The notes beneath the pieces are model-generated. The model was given only the letters and a program-made list of their open reading frames with translations, was not told the origin of the DNA and made no database searches. From positions 7,713,823 to 7,777,822 of the forward strand of contig OU964935.1 in the NCBI GenBank assembly GCA_918807975.1: DNA of 64,000 bases, in the 5' to 3' direction. Positions 1 to 11,409 of the stretch are shown here, one piece after another. Within the stretch, counting starts at the first letter, position 1, and each line of letters begins with the position of its first letter. This DNA is from Aplidium turbinatum (Eukaryota; Chordata; Ascidiacea; Aplousobranchia; Polyclinidae). The translations under genes and the position numbers were made by a program.

Positions 1-810
1 TCTGCGTTGGCTAGCGGTTGATGGACTGCAAGAAGCCCCTGATGGACTGACTCTTTAAGCTAAGCACAACATAAAGTTTAGCAACGAACTAGATTTATTA
101 GCATGAAACAAGAGACGAAAAGGTTTATTAAAAGGTATCTGTAAATGGAATGAAAATACTAACTTGATCATATGCTTGAAAAAGAAATGAAAAGTAAAAT
201 CTTTGAAAGCAAAATCATTCATGTTTAGTGTTTACATCAATTCAACAGCACGTCACCTTGAGTAAATTTAAAAGTTGCTGACATCAGTAAACAGCCCTTG
301 AAAAATGGTTACGGAGAGATGTTTGATTAAGTTTTCGACTTAACATTGCTCCCTTTTCACTATAATATCGCAACTTATCGCTGACCAGCTTTCAAGTTTC
401 AATTCGCTGTAATACGCCTGTTTTCGTGTTGCAGATGAAACAAAAGATGCGCATATTCCCCGCCTTTGATCGGGTTTCTATGGCAACGGTCGTGTGTGCG
501 CCATGCAGTTTGCGCATGTCCGTTGTTGTGTTGATTATGCCACGTGTGCGCAATGCGGTTTGTACCAGCCCTTGTTACGTTGGTTAGTGGTTACCTCGGG
601 CCGAGACGTCAAGTTGATTTTCACAGCAAGCGATTTACTGCCGCGACAATCCTCTGCAGAGGTTTCGACTTTCGAAAGCGACATCGAGTCTGTTTGCAAG
701 CGCATTAAGCTAAACGCACGCTGCGTCAACGTAGCAAATTATGTTGTTTTTGGGTGCATTTAACATCTGATGACATTGAATCGACGCAAAATGGTAGATT
801 TTTGCTATGT
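1..810. other. No recognisable gene or element
   Basis: AT-rich sequence with no coding region I can support. The short open frames around 494-763 on both strands overlap and resemble no known protein. A short stretch near 767-790 (GACATTGAATCGACG) resembles the core words of the palindromic repeats described elsewhere, so a decayed repeat may be present. Confidence 0.5.
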
Positions 811-899
811 CTCAGGCAGCAAAATCAGTCATTTTTACATTGATTCAACGTCTGCAGACGTTAAATCAATGAAAAAATGACTGATTTTTTTTGTCTGGG
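811..899. repeat. Palindromic hairpin MITE, copy 1
   Basis: The ends read CAGGCAGCAAAATC and GATTTTTTTTGTCTGGG, and the core is the near-palindrome ATTCAACGTCTGCAGACGTT. The two arms pair almost completely, so the whole unit can fold into one long hairpin. At least a dozen related units lie between 27 and 39 kb, and one at 61.8 kb. No open frame and no clear target duplication were seen. Confidence 0.8.
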
Positions 900-1379
900 G
901 TGGGATTGTAGCATCGCTACTCGTTCTAGTGATTATTTATCGCGAAGGTGTTGCGGTTTGCAATTAAAAATGTTTTTCTGCTGCCGATCGCTAGTTCATC
1001 TATTGTTTTATGTATCAATGCAGCATAAAAAGTTGCTCCCACGCAGAAATATGCGTGGGGCCCCCACGGCTTAGGCGCCTATGCTCAGGGGCGTATCCTC
1101 AATGGAAGCCTCAAAGCCTGTCAAAATTGAAAAAGAGATATTTTTCAGTAAAACGATTTCGTAATTTCTTAACCTGAATACGAATTAAAACAGCTTCCAA
1201 CTCAGGCCTCGACACTGAAGGCGGCCATCGCAAACATGCCTGCGATTAACCTACAAAAACCGACATTTGTCTGCTAGGGTTCGCACTTTCGTCAGCCGCA
1301 TTTGTTCGCCATGAAGTTTCGAGAAAATTTTACGCAAGCGGTCTTGTGAAATCACAATACACACTGTCTATGCTTGAAT

Positions 1380-1752
1380 TGTTAACATTATTGATTGCGA
1401 ACCAGGTGACAATTGGCGGAAAGTTTTAACAATAGCTACGAAGCGTGGCATAGATTGGCCAAGTTTGGCAGCTATTGCTAATGCTTTGCTGACTTTTAAT
1501 GCAGAGAACGCAACCGTAGAACGTGGATTCAGTTTGCTTTCTCGGTTGCGAACTCCAACAAGAAATCGCTTGCGTTGTTCAACTGCAGATACCAGTAAAC
1601 TTATGTGTTTGAGGTTAAATGCTGCATCAAACAAAACATTCAATTATGACGCGGCATATGCGCACTGGCACAGTAACGCGAAGCCAGCACGCTACAACGT
1701 GAGCGGTGAAATTGTTGAGGAGTTAATTCACTTTGTAATTGCGGACCATTAG
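1380..1752 (+). pseudogene. hAT transposase C-terminal dimerisation fragment
   Basis: The frame 1465-1752 encodes about 95 residues with the hAT C-terminal signature, including VERGFSLLSRLRTPTRNRL. This matches the ERxFS-x-L-xxxRxxL dimerisation region of hAT transposases and of domesticated relatives such as ZNF862-like proteins. There is no upstream catalytic region, so it is a fragment. The frame stops at 1750-1752, about 100 bases before the terminal repeat segment at 1852-2140, and the two probably belong to one broken element. Confidence 0.75.
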
Positions 1753-1851
1753 AGCGTAATGTGTTTTTTTATTTGGTCATTCTTACTTGTTTTTATTCCT
1801 TTCCGTTGTACTGTATTTTTGTTTTGCGTTATTTTTGAACGTGTGTTAGTG

Positions 1852-2140
1852 TGCAATAAAAGATGTCTGCGGCCGGGTATTGCAAGGTTGAGTTTCGCTG
1901 ATGAACGTTGAAGAAACGTTTGTCTGTTCTAACTTTTCTCAGATAAAACACGACAACGTTTCTCAGCAAAACCTAATGTTGTAGCTAGTCAGGAAGTGCA
2001 ATTTTTTTTTTGTATCAGCTACTTGAAAGGAAGTACGGTATATTCATCAGAAAAAATGACCAAAATAAATAAAAAATGACCGAATTTTTTCAAGTCATTT
2101 CGGACAAATGACCGAAAAGTCTCAGCAAAAAAAAACCCAG
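1852..2140 (+). mobile_element. Right terminal segment of a CTGGG-ended hAT family
   Basis: This stretch starts TGCAATAAAAGATGTCTGCG and ends CAGCAAAAAAAAACCCAG. It matches, base for base over long runs, the right part of the flanked MITE at 25445-25844, and in inverse orientation part of 12669-12970. The other two have exact 8-bp target duplications. Here only the right end is present, directly downstream of a hAT transposase fragment. That suggests this is the tail of the coding parent of the two MITEs (inference). Confidence 0.65.
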
Positions 2141-3209
2141 GTGCGGAACAGTGCAAATGGTGAGCCACTGGTCCGGTTGGTCAGTGCGAAAAAAAGTTAA
2201 GGTTGAACCCTGCGCATTGTTATGTTACACAAAACGTCAGTGAAGCAAAGGTGCAACTTATTTCTTCCCCTGAAAAAATTGAGAAAAAAAATACAACAGG
2301 AGCCGTAGGCGCTGATCAAAGTTGACAAAAACATTTTAAAATTTTTCTTTTGAAAAGATCGATAGAAAAAGTCCAGAAACACCGAAATCGCCGTTGCTGA
2401 AGATAAAACAGTTGACCACGTTAAGTATTATAACTTGAAGTAATAGTTGATAAGACCGAATTTCGGGTTAGGGTTATTTTGATAAACCGAACTTCACTTT
2501 TGGGTTAGGGTTATCAAAATAAGATTGTAGCCCCTCTATTACAAATGATCACAAGGATCTATTCACTTTATCAAATGGAATGATCTATTCACTTTTAACT
2601 AACATTTCTAGACAAAATTACAAAAAAAAGTGACACTTATTTTGTGGTGGCCTATAAAAATTCAATGATTAACTTAAGGGGAACATTTTAAAATGTATGC
2701 GGGAACTCCAATCAGCAACTTCGGCTTTGTTCTATTTTTTCTGTCGGTTTTTTTAGGGCCAAAATCGGGGGACGAAGTGTTCAGGGGACGAAATAAGTTG
2801 CATCCGTGAGCAATACATTAACTTGTTTGACTGCTGTTACTTTAATCAGATAAGCGTTGCAACTAGTCTTGAAAACAATTCAGCTATCACGAAAAGTTTT
2901 GCAATTGATACTTTAATCTTTTAGGCTATGTTATGTTAAATGAGGTGGTGTTGCTTGGTTTTATAGTTCAACAAAGTTACCCCTTTACTATAATATTAAG
3001 CTAGTATTGCATTTAAAACTTATCCTTATAAGTCAACACATAGGCTATGCTAATACTCCAGTGCGTCTGAATTTCAAAGAAGGACAGCATTCAAACCTAC
3101 AATTTCAAGTCGATATTAGATTCCATCCCTCGATTGCATTGCCATTTTAAAATAGCACTTTAAACCAATCCTTGTCAATGGGTATATGCAATTGCTCCAT
3201 TGCGTACGG
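2141..3209. other. Unannotated AT-rich stretch with telomere-like words
   Basis: I see no gene. Around 2464-2514 the sequence GGGTTAGGGTTA occurs twice, 40 bases apart, resembling two or three units of the animal telomere repeat. These are too few to call an interstitial telomere array. The rest is AT-rich without an open frame of note. Confidence 0.45.
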
Positions 3210-4444
3210 CAGGGTTTCCCAAACTGTGGTCCGCGGAAGATTGGTGGTCCGCGACGACTGCACAGGTGGTCCGTGGCGATATTACAAGAAATTATAAAGT
3301 CACACGTGAAAGTATCCAAATGTGGTTCCTTGCGTACCACAAATGGAAAAATCCCACGCTGCATTACTTATATAGTAATAAGGCATTCTTGTCTAGTGTA
3401 CGATTTACTGCACTGAGGAGACCTAAAGATCGAAACAGTGACGTCCTGTCTGCAGTTACATTGTACAGTACGTACTTTGTCAAAGATAATTGCCGCAGTT
3501 CTTTACAACTTAAATGATTTCGAAAGCTTTTGTTATCCAGTATCGTGAATCTTACTTGTTGCACTTTCGTTGCAGTTAAAAAGTTGCTCACAAAAAATTC
3601 TGGTATTTCTGGTCTATGACGTAATAATATATTCTTATCGCCATTCGCGATTTTGTTGAGATCATTTCATACCTGGCAGACATTTTTAACCTTTGAACTT
3701 GTCACTTCAAGGAAGAGATGCGCACATTCTACTTAATCAAAACAAAATAACAGCATTCATAAAAAAAAATCAACATAAGGAAACAAGGATAAATGATAAT
3801 GTTGTGGATATGTTTCCTGTTCTGTGTGACTAAATTACCAACAAACCCTTAATTACCAATACAGAGTTTATTTTCTTTGACGTTACACAACATTTGGAAT
3901 TGCTTTCTGCACATTTCAAGAAGTACTTTTTAAAAGAGACCAATGAAAATTTTGACTGGATTTTAAACCCTTTTGTTGTTACAAAGACTGATCTGTCAGG
4001 ACGCGAAGAAGAATAATTAGCCGAATTATCATCTGATCGAACTTTAATGCTTACCAGTTTCAATCAAACAGCTATTGCATCTTTCTGGTTGAGTGTTTTA
4101 AAGGAATACCCATTGCTATCGCAAAAAGCAACTAAAATTTTATTGCCTTTTGCCACAACCTACATGTGTGAGACAGCATTTTCAGCTCAAACCAACATGA
4201 AGACAAAATACAGGTCCAGACTTTCTGTGGACACTGACTTACGAGTTTGTTGTTCACAAATAACTCCGAGAATTGATGACTTACGGTATGCAATAAGAAG
4301 CAATCCCATCCGTCCCATTGATGTTGTCAGTTTTTTAAATAAAGAAAATTAGGTTTTATTCATTTTTACCTTTGTTTTGGGGGTCCGCAAATAAACAGAT
4401 TCATAAATAGTGGTCCGTGGCCCAAAAAAGTTTAGGAAACCCTG
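3210..4444 (+). mobile_element. hAT element with exact 8-bp TSD
   Basis: The left end CAGGGTTTCCCAAACTGTGG and the right end (reverse complement CAGGGTTTCCTAAAC) are inverted repeats of the hAT type. The 8-bp target duplication GCGTACGG lies at 3202-3209 and 4445-4452 and is identical on both sides. At 1,235 bp it is an internally deleted copy. The frame 4047-4352 is the C-terminal end of a hAT transposase of the ZBED5/SCAND3-like group (CETAFSAQTNMKTKYRSRL, then LRVCCSQITPRIDDL). No DDE core is visible, so the copy should not be autonomous. The identical duplication suggests fairly recent insertion. Confidence 0.93.
4047..4352 (+). pseudogene. hAT transposase C-terminal piece (ZBED5/SCAND3-like)
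   Basis: About 101 residues inside the hAT element at 3210-4444. The segment PFATTYMCETAFSAQTNMK corresponds to the hydrophobic dimerisation helix with the usual C-E-x-A/F-F-S pattern. It is followed by the K(Y)RSRL motif and the LRxxxSxxxPRIxxL stretch that ends this transposase group. The N-terminal BED finger and the catalytic residues are absent. Only the last sixth or so of a full-length protein remains. Confidence 0.8.
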
Positions 4445-4452
4445 GCGTACGG

Positions 4453-5489
4453 TACGGTACCAATTTCAAGTCAGAGCAGCGCCTACTAGTACCGGTAGGT
4501 GATCAACAGATTGGAAACTGTCAGATTTAAACTGTTGCATGCCCTTTTCTTTGTTTTTTCTGCACCTGACAATTTGCAGCAAAGCATTAGCAAATTTTAC
4601 AATTTGCACCTGACAATTTGCATAATAGTGTTTGAAGTAACAATCAGTTTATTGCTATATTAGTGCTATAGAAAGACCAAAAGTTACAATATCTGGATTT
4701 AAATCATTAGGCTATTGCATCACTAATGCCAGTCACACCTGTTTTAGTGTTATTTGAAGTATGGTGGAACATTCAAACTATATGCACAGCACATACACTA
4801 AAAGTTGCTAATGACATATCATAGTCCGCAACTATCAGAAATATAAAATAATGCCTGTTGTCTATTTTCAGTGCACAATTTGGTATAACTTTAAAAACTT
4901 GCTGCTGCAACTGTCAACACTTCACAGCGAAGAATGCAGATTGATAGCGATTTGAAATCTTAACTTTGTTCACACACAGTCAAAATCCTCCAATAAAAAA
5001 TCCGAAACTTTGCAAATGAAATGAAGTAACGATCATTCATTGCACTTTTTTTTTTGTTAAAATTTTAATAAAAAAGTCTTTGTTTTAGTCACTTTATGTG
5101 ATTACGCGCGAGAATTTCTGCCTTACATATTTTTTTAGAAATGCAGAATCCCGGATGCCAATATCGCCATAACACCCACAAAAATTAATTTCAAAAAGGG
5201 ACTGTTTTCTAAAGTCGTATTTGTTGCCCGTGTGCATGCATGATCTGCATTGAGTTATGTTGTATGTATAAATATCAAAATAGTATTGAAAAGACTTTTT
5301 TCAACAAAAATTAAATGATTAATTAGATTCTGTAGTTTTCCATGCAACCTGCTCCCAAAGTAAATAGGAAAAAGGGAGCAGACAAAAAATGGCTTGTAGC
5401 CTTCGCATTTGGCGTGAGTTTAGAAGACATTAAATAGATTGTGTAGCTTTTATTGTTAAAATGTATTAATTTGTAATATTGTTCACGAT
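4453..5489. other. No recognisable feature
   Basis: About 1 kb between two transposons. The sequence is AT-rich with several A/T homopolymers and short repeated words such as CACCTGACAATTTGCA (twice, 4562-4622). No open frame or terminal repeat that I can support. Confidence 0.45.
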
Positions 5490-5497
5490 CCCGTAAT

Positions 5498-5986
5498 CAG
5501 TGGCGTAGCCAAGTGAGGGGAGGGGTTTGGGAGTTACAACCCCCCTTTGGCACGCGTGTGACGTCACGATATTGAGAATGATGCTTTCAGTCTCTATTTC
5601 TGTAAAACAAAGTTTACCTAATTTTAAACGAAATTGCAGTAAAAAGCCCGAGTTTTGCCAATACCAAACATTCAAATATCTCAGCCAGGAATTAAGCAAC
5701 AAGAAAACATAGAGACTTAGCTCTATTACCAAAAAATACCTCAGAAAACATGATCTTATCCTTTTGCTATGCCACCGAACAGCACCATTTTACAAGAATA
5801 TTTATACCTACATTTTTGTTGAAAATGCTCTCAGAATGCACCAAATTCAAAGCAATTTTTCAAAATTTTCTGAAGGAGGTCCCCCAGACCCCAAGTCGCT
5901 GGGTGTCGCCTTTGTCAAAAACGCTGTCGGGCTTCGCCCGCCGGTCATCAAAAACCCTCCTTTTAAAATTCCTGGCTACGCTACTG
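5498..5986. mobile_element. CAGTGGCGTAGCCA MITE, copy 1 (8-bp TSD)
   Basis: Terminal inverted repeats CAGTGGCGTAGCCAAG and CCTGGCTACGCTACTG are flanked by the exact 8-bp duplication CCCGTAAT (5490-5497 and 5987-5994). Length is 489 bp. The interior holds no intact gene; open frames of about 90 codons run through it but resemble nothing known. The 8-bp duplication points to a hAT-type transposase acting in trans. A near-identical-length sister lies 400 bp downstream. Confidence 0.92.
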
Positions 5987-6389
5987 CCCGTAATATTAAA
6001 CTCACTTCGTTATATTATGCCTACAAAATTATGAACACCTTCTGTTAACCTCAAAAATATAGTTAGACTAATAATTAGGCCTATGTGGAAAGAGTTTATT
6101 GGAGTCAGATAGCTAAATTAGATAGATAGATAGAACTTTCATCACGTAGTCAGATAGTCTTAATATTAATTAAAGAATAAACACTGATTAGATAGACTTT
6201 AAATATAAATACTACCGTACCACAAGCTTACGATGATGCGTTGCTCAGCATTCTACCAGAAACAACTTAGGTTTGTTGTACTGACATAAGCACTCTGGAC
6301 ATAGAGCAAAATCAGGATAACGGATTTAGCTGCTTCGTGCCACAATGTCGAGAAATCAATTAAATAACACATGGTGCGGTAGCCATGAC

Positions 6390-6877
6390 CAGTGGCGTAG
6401 CCAAGGGGGGTTTTGGGGGTTACAACCACCCCTTTGGCACGCGTGTGACGTCACGATATTGAGAATGATGCTTTCAGTCTGTAAAACAAACTTTGCCTAA
6501 TTTTAAACGAAACTGCATTAAAAGAGCGAGTATTGCCAATATCAAACATTTAAATATCTCAGCCAGGAAATAGCAACAAGAAAACATAAAGACTTTAGTT
6601 TTTACTGTACAACCGAAAAATGCCCAGGAAAACATGATCTTATCCTTTTGCTATGCCTCCGGACAGCACCATTTTACAGTAATATTTATACCCAAATTTT
6701 TGTTGAAAACGTTCTCAGAATGCACCTAAATTCAAAATATTTTTTCAAAATTCTCTTAGGGAGGCCTCCCAAACCCCTCGCCGCTGGGTGTCGCCTTTGG
6801 CGAAGACGACGTCGGGCTTCGCCCGCCGGCCGTCAAACCCCCCCCACCCCTTTTTAAAATTCCTGGCTACGCTACTG
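6390..6877. mobile_element. CAGTGGCGTAGCCA MITE, copy 2 (8-bp TSD)
   Basis: Same family, orientation and layout as 5498-5986. The left end is CAGTGGCGTAGCCAAGG and the right end CCTGGCTACGCTACTG, with exact target duplication GCCATGAC at 6382-6389 and 6878-6885. Length is 488 bp, and the interior aligns with copy 1 over nearly its whole length with small gaps. Each copy has its own target duplication, so the pair arose by two insertions and not by local duplication. Confidence 0.92.
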
Positions 6878-6885
6878 GCCATGAC

Positions 6886-7650
6886 TAATTGAATATGGTA
6901 ACAACTAACATGGTGTGTGTCGTAAACAAAACTAAAAAAAACAAAAATGACTTATCGAGGCATGCAAATTAATACTGGGAAAGACAAACATAAGCAAGGG
7001 ACTTTTTATTTATGACGTACCTTAGGATACATCAATCAATCAATGGTTTGTTTGCCATAAACAGGAACAGTAGGCTACATAGTCGAAATATGCAAGTTGT
7101 ATAGCCTATAGCTACACTGCAAAAGTTCCGAAACTGACAGGGAGACAACGAACTTAAAAACATGCCAGAATAAGTTAAGATCACAACGTTGTGAATCCAT
7201 TGGTTTGTGAGAATCCAACGTTGAAGTCAATACAAATGCGTTGCTTCGTAAGAATCCAACGTTGAAGTCTGTAAACTGACAAGTCAATCCTTTTAAAGGG
7301 ATAGTAAAGGAAAAACCTGACTTGGCGATTTTTCACGATCTTTGTGTTTAAGATGCTACCATAAAACGATTTTCAATAAAATTTTGCCCCATTGTGGTCT
7401 GATCAGCTTTCCGCGCATGCTTTAGTCAGAGCTTTCAAAATGGGAATGGGCGTGAGCAGCGAAGCGTGCGACTGTACAGGCTACGTCAGTATAGACTGGA
7501 AATCAGCTAATCGCGCAATGGTTGTTACTGCGGGCGATTTAACTGTAGGCTATGTATGTATGTACAACAAAACATCAGTTTTCAACATCAAAATATCACA
7601 CAGTTTGCTCAAAACATCAGATCTGATGTGAAAACATCAGATGTGGTATT
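6886..7650. other. No recognisable gene
   Basis: Mixed-composition sequence between two MITEs. A phrase of about 20 bases (GAATCCAACGTTGAAGTC) is repeated at 7210-7230 and 7252-7271. The frame 7392-7631 (79 codons) has no similarity I recognise. Confidence 0.4.
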
Positions 7651-7658
7651 GTGGTAAC

Positions 7659-7939
7659 CAGGCGCGGATTTATGGGGGGGGCCCAGGGGGCCCGGGCTCC
7701 CCCCGAAATTTTGTGAAAAATTGTATGTTTCCGCATCAAATGGTTTGATATGCTTCTAAACAGCTGATATTAGTCCCTCGGCATCACAATTGATGAAAAT
7801 GGTTGTTTTAATGTCTATTTTCTAGCATATCGTATATGTCGTAGTATCATTGTTCATATCTGTTTAGATTTTTCTTTCTTTTGAATTGATTTTCAAATTT
7901 TCTGGCCCTCCCCGAAAAAAACTTTTAGATTCGCGCCTG
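7659..7939. mobile_element. CAGGCGCG MITE (8-bp TSD)
   Basis: The left end CAGGCGCGGATTTATGG pairs with the right end CTTTTAGATTCGCGCCTG. The exact 8-bp duplication GTGGTAAC flanks it at 7651-7658 and 7940-7947. It is 281 bp with no coding capacity, and a run of G and C follows the left terminus. Terminal sequence and duplication length fit a non-autonomous hAT element. Confidence 0.92.
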
Positions 7940-8423
7940 GTGGTAACGTGGCTTTTGTTATTGCTGTCGATAATGACGTATTCTCGAGCAGTTTTCCACT
8001 TTTTGGTCATTTTAAAAAAATTAAAAATAAATGAAACATTGGACTTTGGGCCTTGCCAGTTCCATTGAAAACAAATTTTATTCGGTACTTTTTTTTTAAA
8101 TGTATTCTTGAATGTTCAGTTTACGCATTTTAATGCTTAATTCCCGTTTGAAAATTTCATTTAGTAGACCTTTCAGATGAATTTATTGCAGAATTTAGTT
8201 TGATTCTACTTTGTTGTTAAATTATTTTCACAATATGAAGCAAATCACTTAACCAAAGGTTATGATTATCTTACTACCGTATTATTTTTTGACTACGTGG
8301 AAATTTTTGTGATGAACTTTTTTATAACGCGTTTTACTCTCTGGTCCTTTTTATCTGGCAACTTAGATTGGTATCCATGACGTGGCGTAAGTGATGCAGA
8401 TACACAGCTGGATTCTGTTGATG

Positions 8424-8740
8424 TTTGATTGATTGATTGAATTTTTATCCTCGGACTGGGAAAGCTTCTTGCAGAGCTTAATCCTGGCAGTTTCACATAC
8501 TTGTAGAGGCTTTGAATCACTGGCGCAGGCCCGGTCACCGAGATTGACAGAGTGAAGTTTCCGATTGTTGAAGTCTTTTTGCCGGGAAACTATTCCATCC
8601 ATTAGATGTCGCTGAATGGAGAACAGTCCTTAACGTGCGTTGCTCAAGCGCACACCCCGAGAGTCGAACCAGCGCCGCTTGATCTTGAAGCTTCTTTGTT
8701 CCAGAAGTGACGCGCTAACCAATTGAGCTATCGGGCTATT
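8424..8740 (-). mobile_element. tRNA-headed SINE, family A, copy 1
   Basis: Read on the - strand this begins with a tRNA-like head (GAGTCGAACCAGCGCCGC on the + strand is the reverse of a GGTTCGACTC B box). A body of about 200 bp shared with 41655-41955 and 46515-46800 follows, and it ends in a GATT-type simple repeat at 8424-8440. Shared body words include CGAGGATAA and GCTCTCCATTCAGC in transcript sense. The A-box region carries an insertion relative to the other copies, so this copy is decayed. It is transcribed by RNA polymerase III when young and moved by LINE machinery. Confidence 0.8.
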
Positions 8741-8782
8741 GAGCTATGTATTTTGTATTTCAATCAAATTGTTCTGTTCAAT

Positions 8783-9375
8783 CAATCATTTTATTTTTCG
8801 TCAGTAACGCGTCCGAGGCGAAAAAGATACTGCAAAAATCGTATAGACCTACCAGCACGTTAATGAACGGGAAAAGGTGGCAAAACCTTGAAAGGTTTAA
8901 AACGTGCCTGAATGGAAAATCATGTAGTAGGCTATACAGTACCATATATCAGTACTCAGTAGTTAGCATGGCCACAAAACCCAGTTAACTTGTTGTTGAC
9001 AACTTTCTCGAATGGCATGGCTTCTATTCCCAAGGAGTTGGCCAATTTTTGTTAAGGTGGTGAAGGCCTACATAAAAATAACACTTTGATGGTCATAATT
9101 AAAATCAAACTGAGAGGTAGTGTTGAGCTCTACATAAAAAAGCTAAATTGTCACAACATTATTGCCAATGAAGTGAAGTTAATTTTGACATAGCAATCAT
9201 TCAATCATTTTAGTTTTCGTCATTAACGCGTCCGGGACGAAAAATATACTACTACAAAAATCGATATAGACCTACTAGCACGTTAATGAACAGGAAAAGG
9301 TGGCAAAACCTTGAAAGGTTTAAAACGTGCCTGAATGGAAAATCATGTAGTAGGCTATATATCAATAGTTAGCAC
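8783..9375. repeat. Direct repeat pair, ~170 bp units ~419 bp apart
   Basis: The unit at about 8783-8945 recurs at about 9202-9365. Shared runs include AGCACGTTAATGAAC and GGTGGCAAAACCTTGAAAGG, with small indels and substitutions between the copies. Both begin CAATCATTTT and end in GTAGTAGGCTATA. No inverted ends or coding frame were found, so this may be a tandem segmental duplication or two copies of an unclassified repeat. Confidence 0.75.
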
Positions 9376-9603
9376 GGCCACAAAACCCAAAAAACAAATA
9401 GCAAAAATTTAAACAAAAACAGAGAGAAGCACAGATGTAGTAATGAATGACAGCCTAATGAAAAGTGTTGTAGATCGAATTTGCCAGTTTCAATAGGCTA
9501 TTGATTAGGGTGTAACAAAAAAACTTAACTAAAACATTTTTTTTTTACTTAACAAAAACATTTTTGCACCAACACTTCAAAAAATAGCATAACCAAAAGA
9601 ATG

Positions 9604-9879
9604 TCAATCAAGGTAATAAGCATGATTGATATATCCTTGCAATTTGTGATTTATGTCTTGATCATCATGCAGCATTTTCTTAACCAAGACGTCTTTCATA
9701 CGCCCAATTAATCTTTCACAACAAGTATTGTTGTTGCGGAAAGCCAACCAATCGGCTTTAATTCCTCTGGTTAGACAAGGTGAAGTTGCAGACGAAGCAT
9801 TCAGGAATGCAGCAAGTGGTGGGTTTGACCACGGTAAAGTCTTGGTGTCAGGGATGCAAGCAGCCAAACGAGTTATATC
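9604..9879 (-). pseudogene. Downstream half of the GHARWLT-type element protein
   Basis: This is the continuation, on the - strand, of the frame that runs to 11066. It reads TRLAACIPDTKTLPWSNPPL near the insertion point and ends with INHAYYLD at the stop near 9604. The hAT insertion at 9880-11065 sits between the codons for the two halves. The family function is unknown. It would be part of the protein of the 9506-12214 transposon and not a host gene. Confidence 0.6.
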
Positions 9880-11065
9880 TAGAGCTCGACCGATATATCG
9901 GTCAGCCGATACATATCGGCCGATATCAGGTGTAGCCGATATACTGTATCGGCTATTTTTCGCCGATAAATATTGGCCAGCAAAAGCAAACTCAAAACCA
10001 GCCATGCATGCCTTTAGAAGAAACACAAGTTGCTCAAATGTGCTTGCATAGCACGAACAATTGTTGCGAGAATATGATTTCCCGCCTATTCTAGTGCGTG
10101 CATCTAGAAAATGTTAATACTGTATCCCTTAGTTTCCATTCAAGCAGAAAAACTTTCGAGTTTTACGTTGCTTCAACGATTGATGACATTGAATCAGTGT
10201 AACAAAGGTGAACTTTTCACTAAGAATCGATGGGAGTACCGGTGTACTTCTACACTAACCACGCGCAACTTATTTCAAGTCTTACGTCACAATGTCTGGC
10301 TTTGATCTCCGAGTGATAATGATAAGGCAAGATTCGTTACAAAAGTAGATCATACGAGTAGGCTATCACAGCAAGATGCAGCAAAGTTTGTCAAGTTTTG
10401 GTATTACAGTAAGAAAGAAAAGGCCCAGGGAAAATTAATTTTCACTCACATGACATGCAAAAATAAACCCAAAGAAAAAGTCCTAGTGAAACTTTGCACA
10501 GAAGGAAATAGTAGCGTCATTGTAGAAGTTGCAAAAATAACCCCCCCAAAAAAAAGCCTAGTGAAACTTTGCACAGAAGAAAATAGTCACGTCATTGTAG
10601 AAGTTTTTCGACCCGTGCCCAGAGCATTGTGACACAAGAAGCCACACGACCTCGTTCGGTGGAGGTTAATCTGTTATGCGGCGTATTGCAGCTACACTGC
10701 GCTTTGACTCTCCAAGCGCACTTCGTTGGTCTGATGAAAGCCTTTGCTGAAATTTTAAAAAGCCTTACAAATCGTAGCCATAGCTCTTAAATGGCGAAGA
10801 ATTCAGACCGGACATGTTTGTCCGCCGTCAGCAAAAAAGAATTTTGAGGCCTGGGTTGTTTCTTTTTTGTTTGGTGTTTTTTTGTGATTAGTGTTAAGAA
10901 TGATTTTTTTGTTACAGCAACTAATGCATAAACTTTCTTGGACTGGTTTGTTGCTTAATAACTTTGTTGGTAACAAACTTTTCGTAGCTGATATATATCG
11001 GTATCGGCCTAAAAATTTCATAAATATCGGTATCGACCTGAAAAAGTGATATCGGTCGAGCTCTA
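9880..11065. mobile_element. hAT-type element with GAGCTCGACCGATAT ends
   Basis: The left terminus TAGAGCTCGACCGATATAT and right terminus ATATCGGTCGAGCTCTA are inverted repeats. The exact 8-bp duplication GTTATATC flanks the unit at 9872-9879 and 11066-11073. Subterminal ATATCGG/CCGATA words recur many times at both ends, as is common for transposase binding sites. It lies inside a coding frame of the larger element at 9506-12214, so it inserted later. Most of its interior is a further element fragment (10043-10853). Confidence 0.9.
10043..10853. mobile_element. 5'-truncated CCGCCG-family fragment nested in the hAT
   Basis: From about 10043 the sequence follows the interior of the complete copy at 21977-22926 (shared runs GCATCTAGAAAATGT and TTCCATTCAAGCAG). 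It ends with the same terminus, GTCCGCCGTCAGCAAAAAAG then TTTTGAGGCCTG at 10853. The left terminus is missing. At 10456-10605 a unit of about 75 bp (CTAGTGAAACTTTGCACAGA) is tandemly doubled, whereas the copy at 22.5 kb has it once. Confidence 0.8.
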
Positions 11066-11409
11066 GTTATATCCATGTCTGCTTCTAAAACTCCAAGTGC
11101 AGCTGTTTTTGGAATTAGCCAACTAGCAGCATGGTCAATGAAACAGTTCTTTGCAGGTGATGATGCTGTTGATGCTTTCATAAAATCCCTGATGTTCAAC
11201 ACCACTTTTGATCCTTGAATGGCGCTTGGATTGAAATATATTTCAAAAAATGATGGGGCATGGACATCCACTATAAACTGGACAATGTTGTTCAATGAGA
11301 TTTGTTGCTCAGCATTTAAGTCTTGAATGCCAAACAGCTTGATTCTTAAATAGCCATTTTCAGATGTTAGCCATCTAGCATGGCCAATAGTGTCCTGAGC
11401 AAAAAGCAT
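11066..11409 (-). pseudogene. Upstream half of the GHARWLT-type element protein
   Basis: The - strand frame starts MLFAQDTIGHARW and runs through FFEIYFNPSAIQGSKVV to VLEADMDI, where the hAT target duplication falls. An acceptor-like CAAG precedes the first Met, so more exons could exist upstream. No catalytic motif is recognised. I class it as part of the 9506-12214 transposon because the element's inverted repeats and target duplication enclose it. Confidence 0.6.

Noticed and set aside
494-763. 89-codon + strand frame as a small gene
   Set aside because: No similarity, an overlapping open frame on the other strand, and no splice or promoter context.
2464-2514. TTAGGG-like words as an interstitial telomere
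   Set aside because: Only two or three units; below what would support a telomere array.
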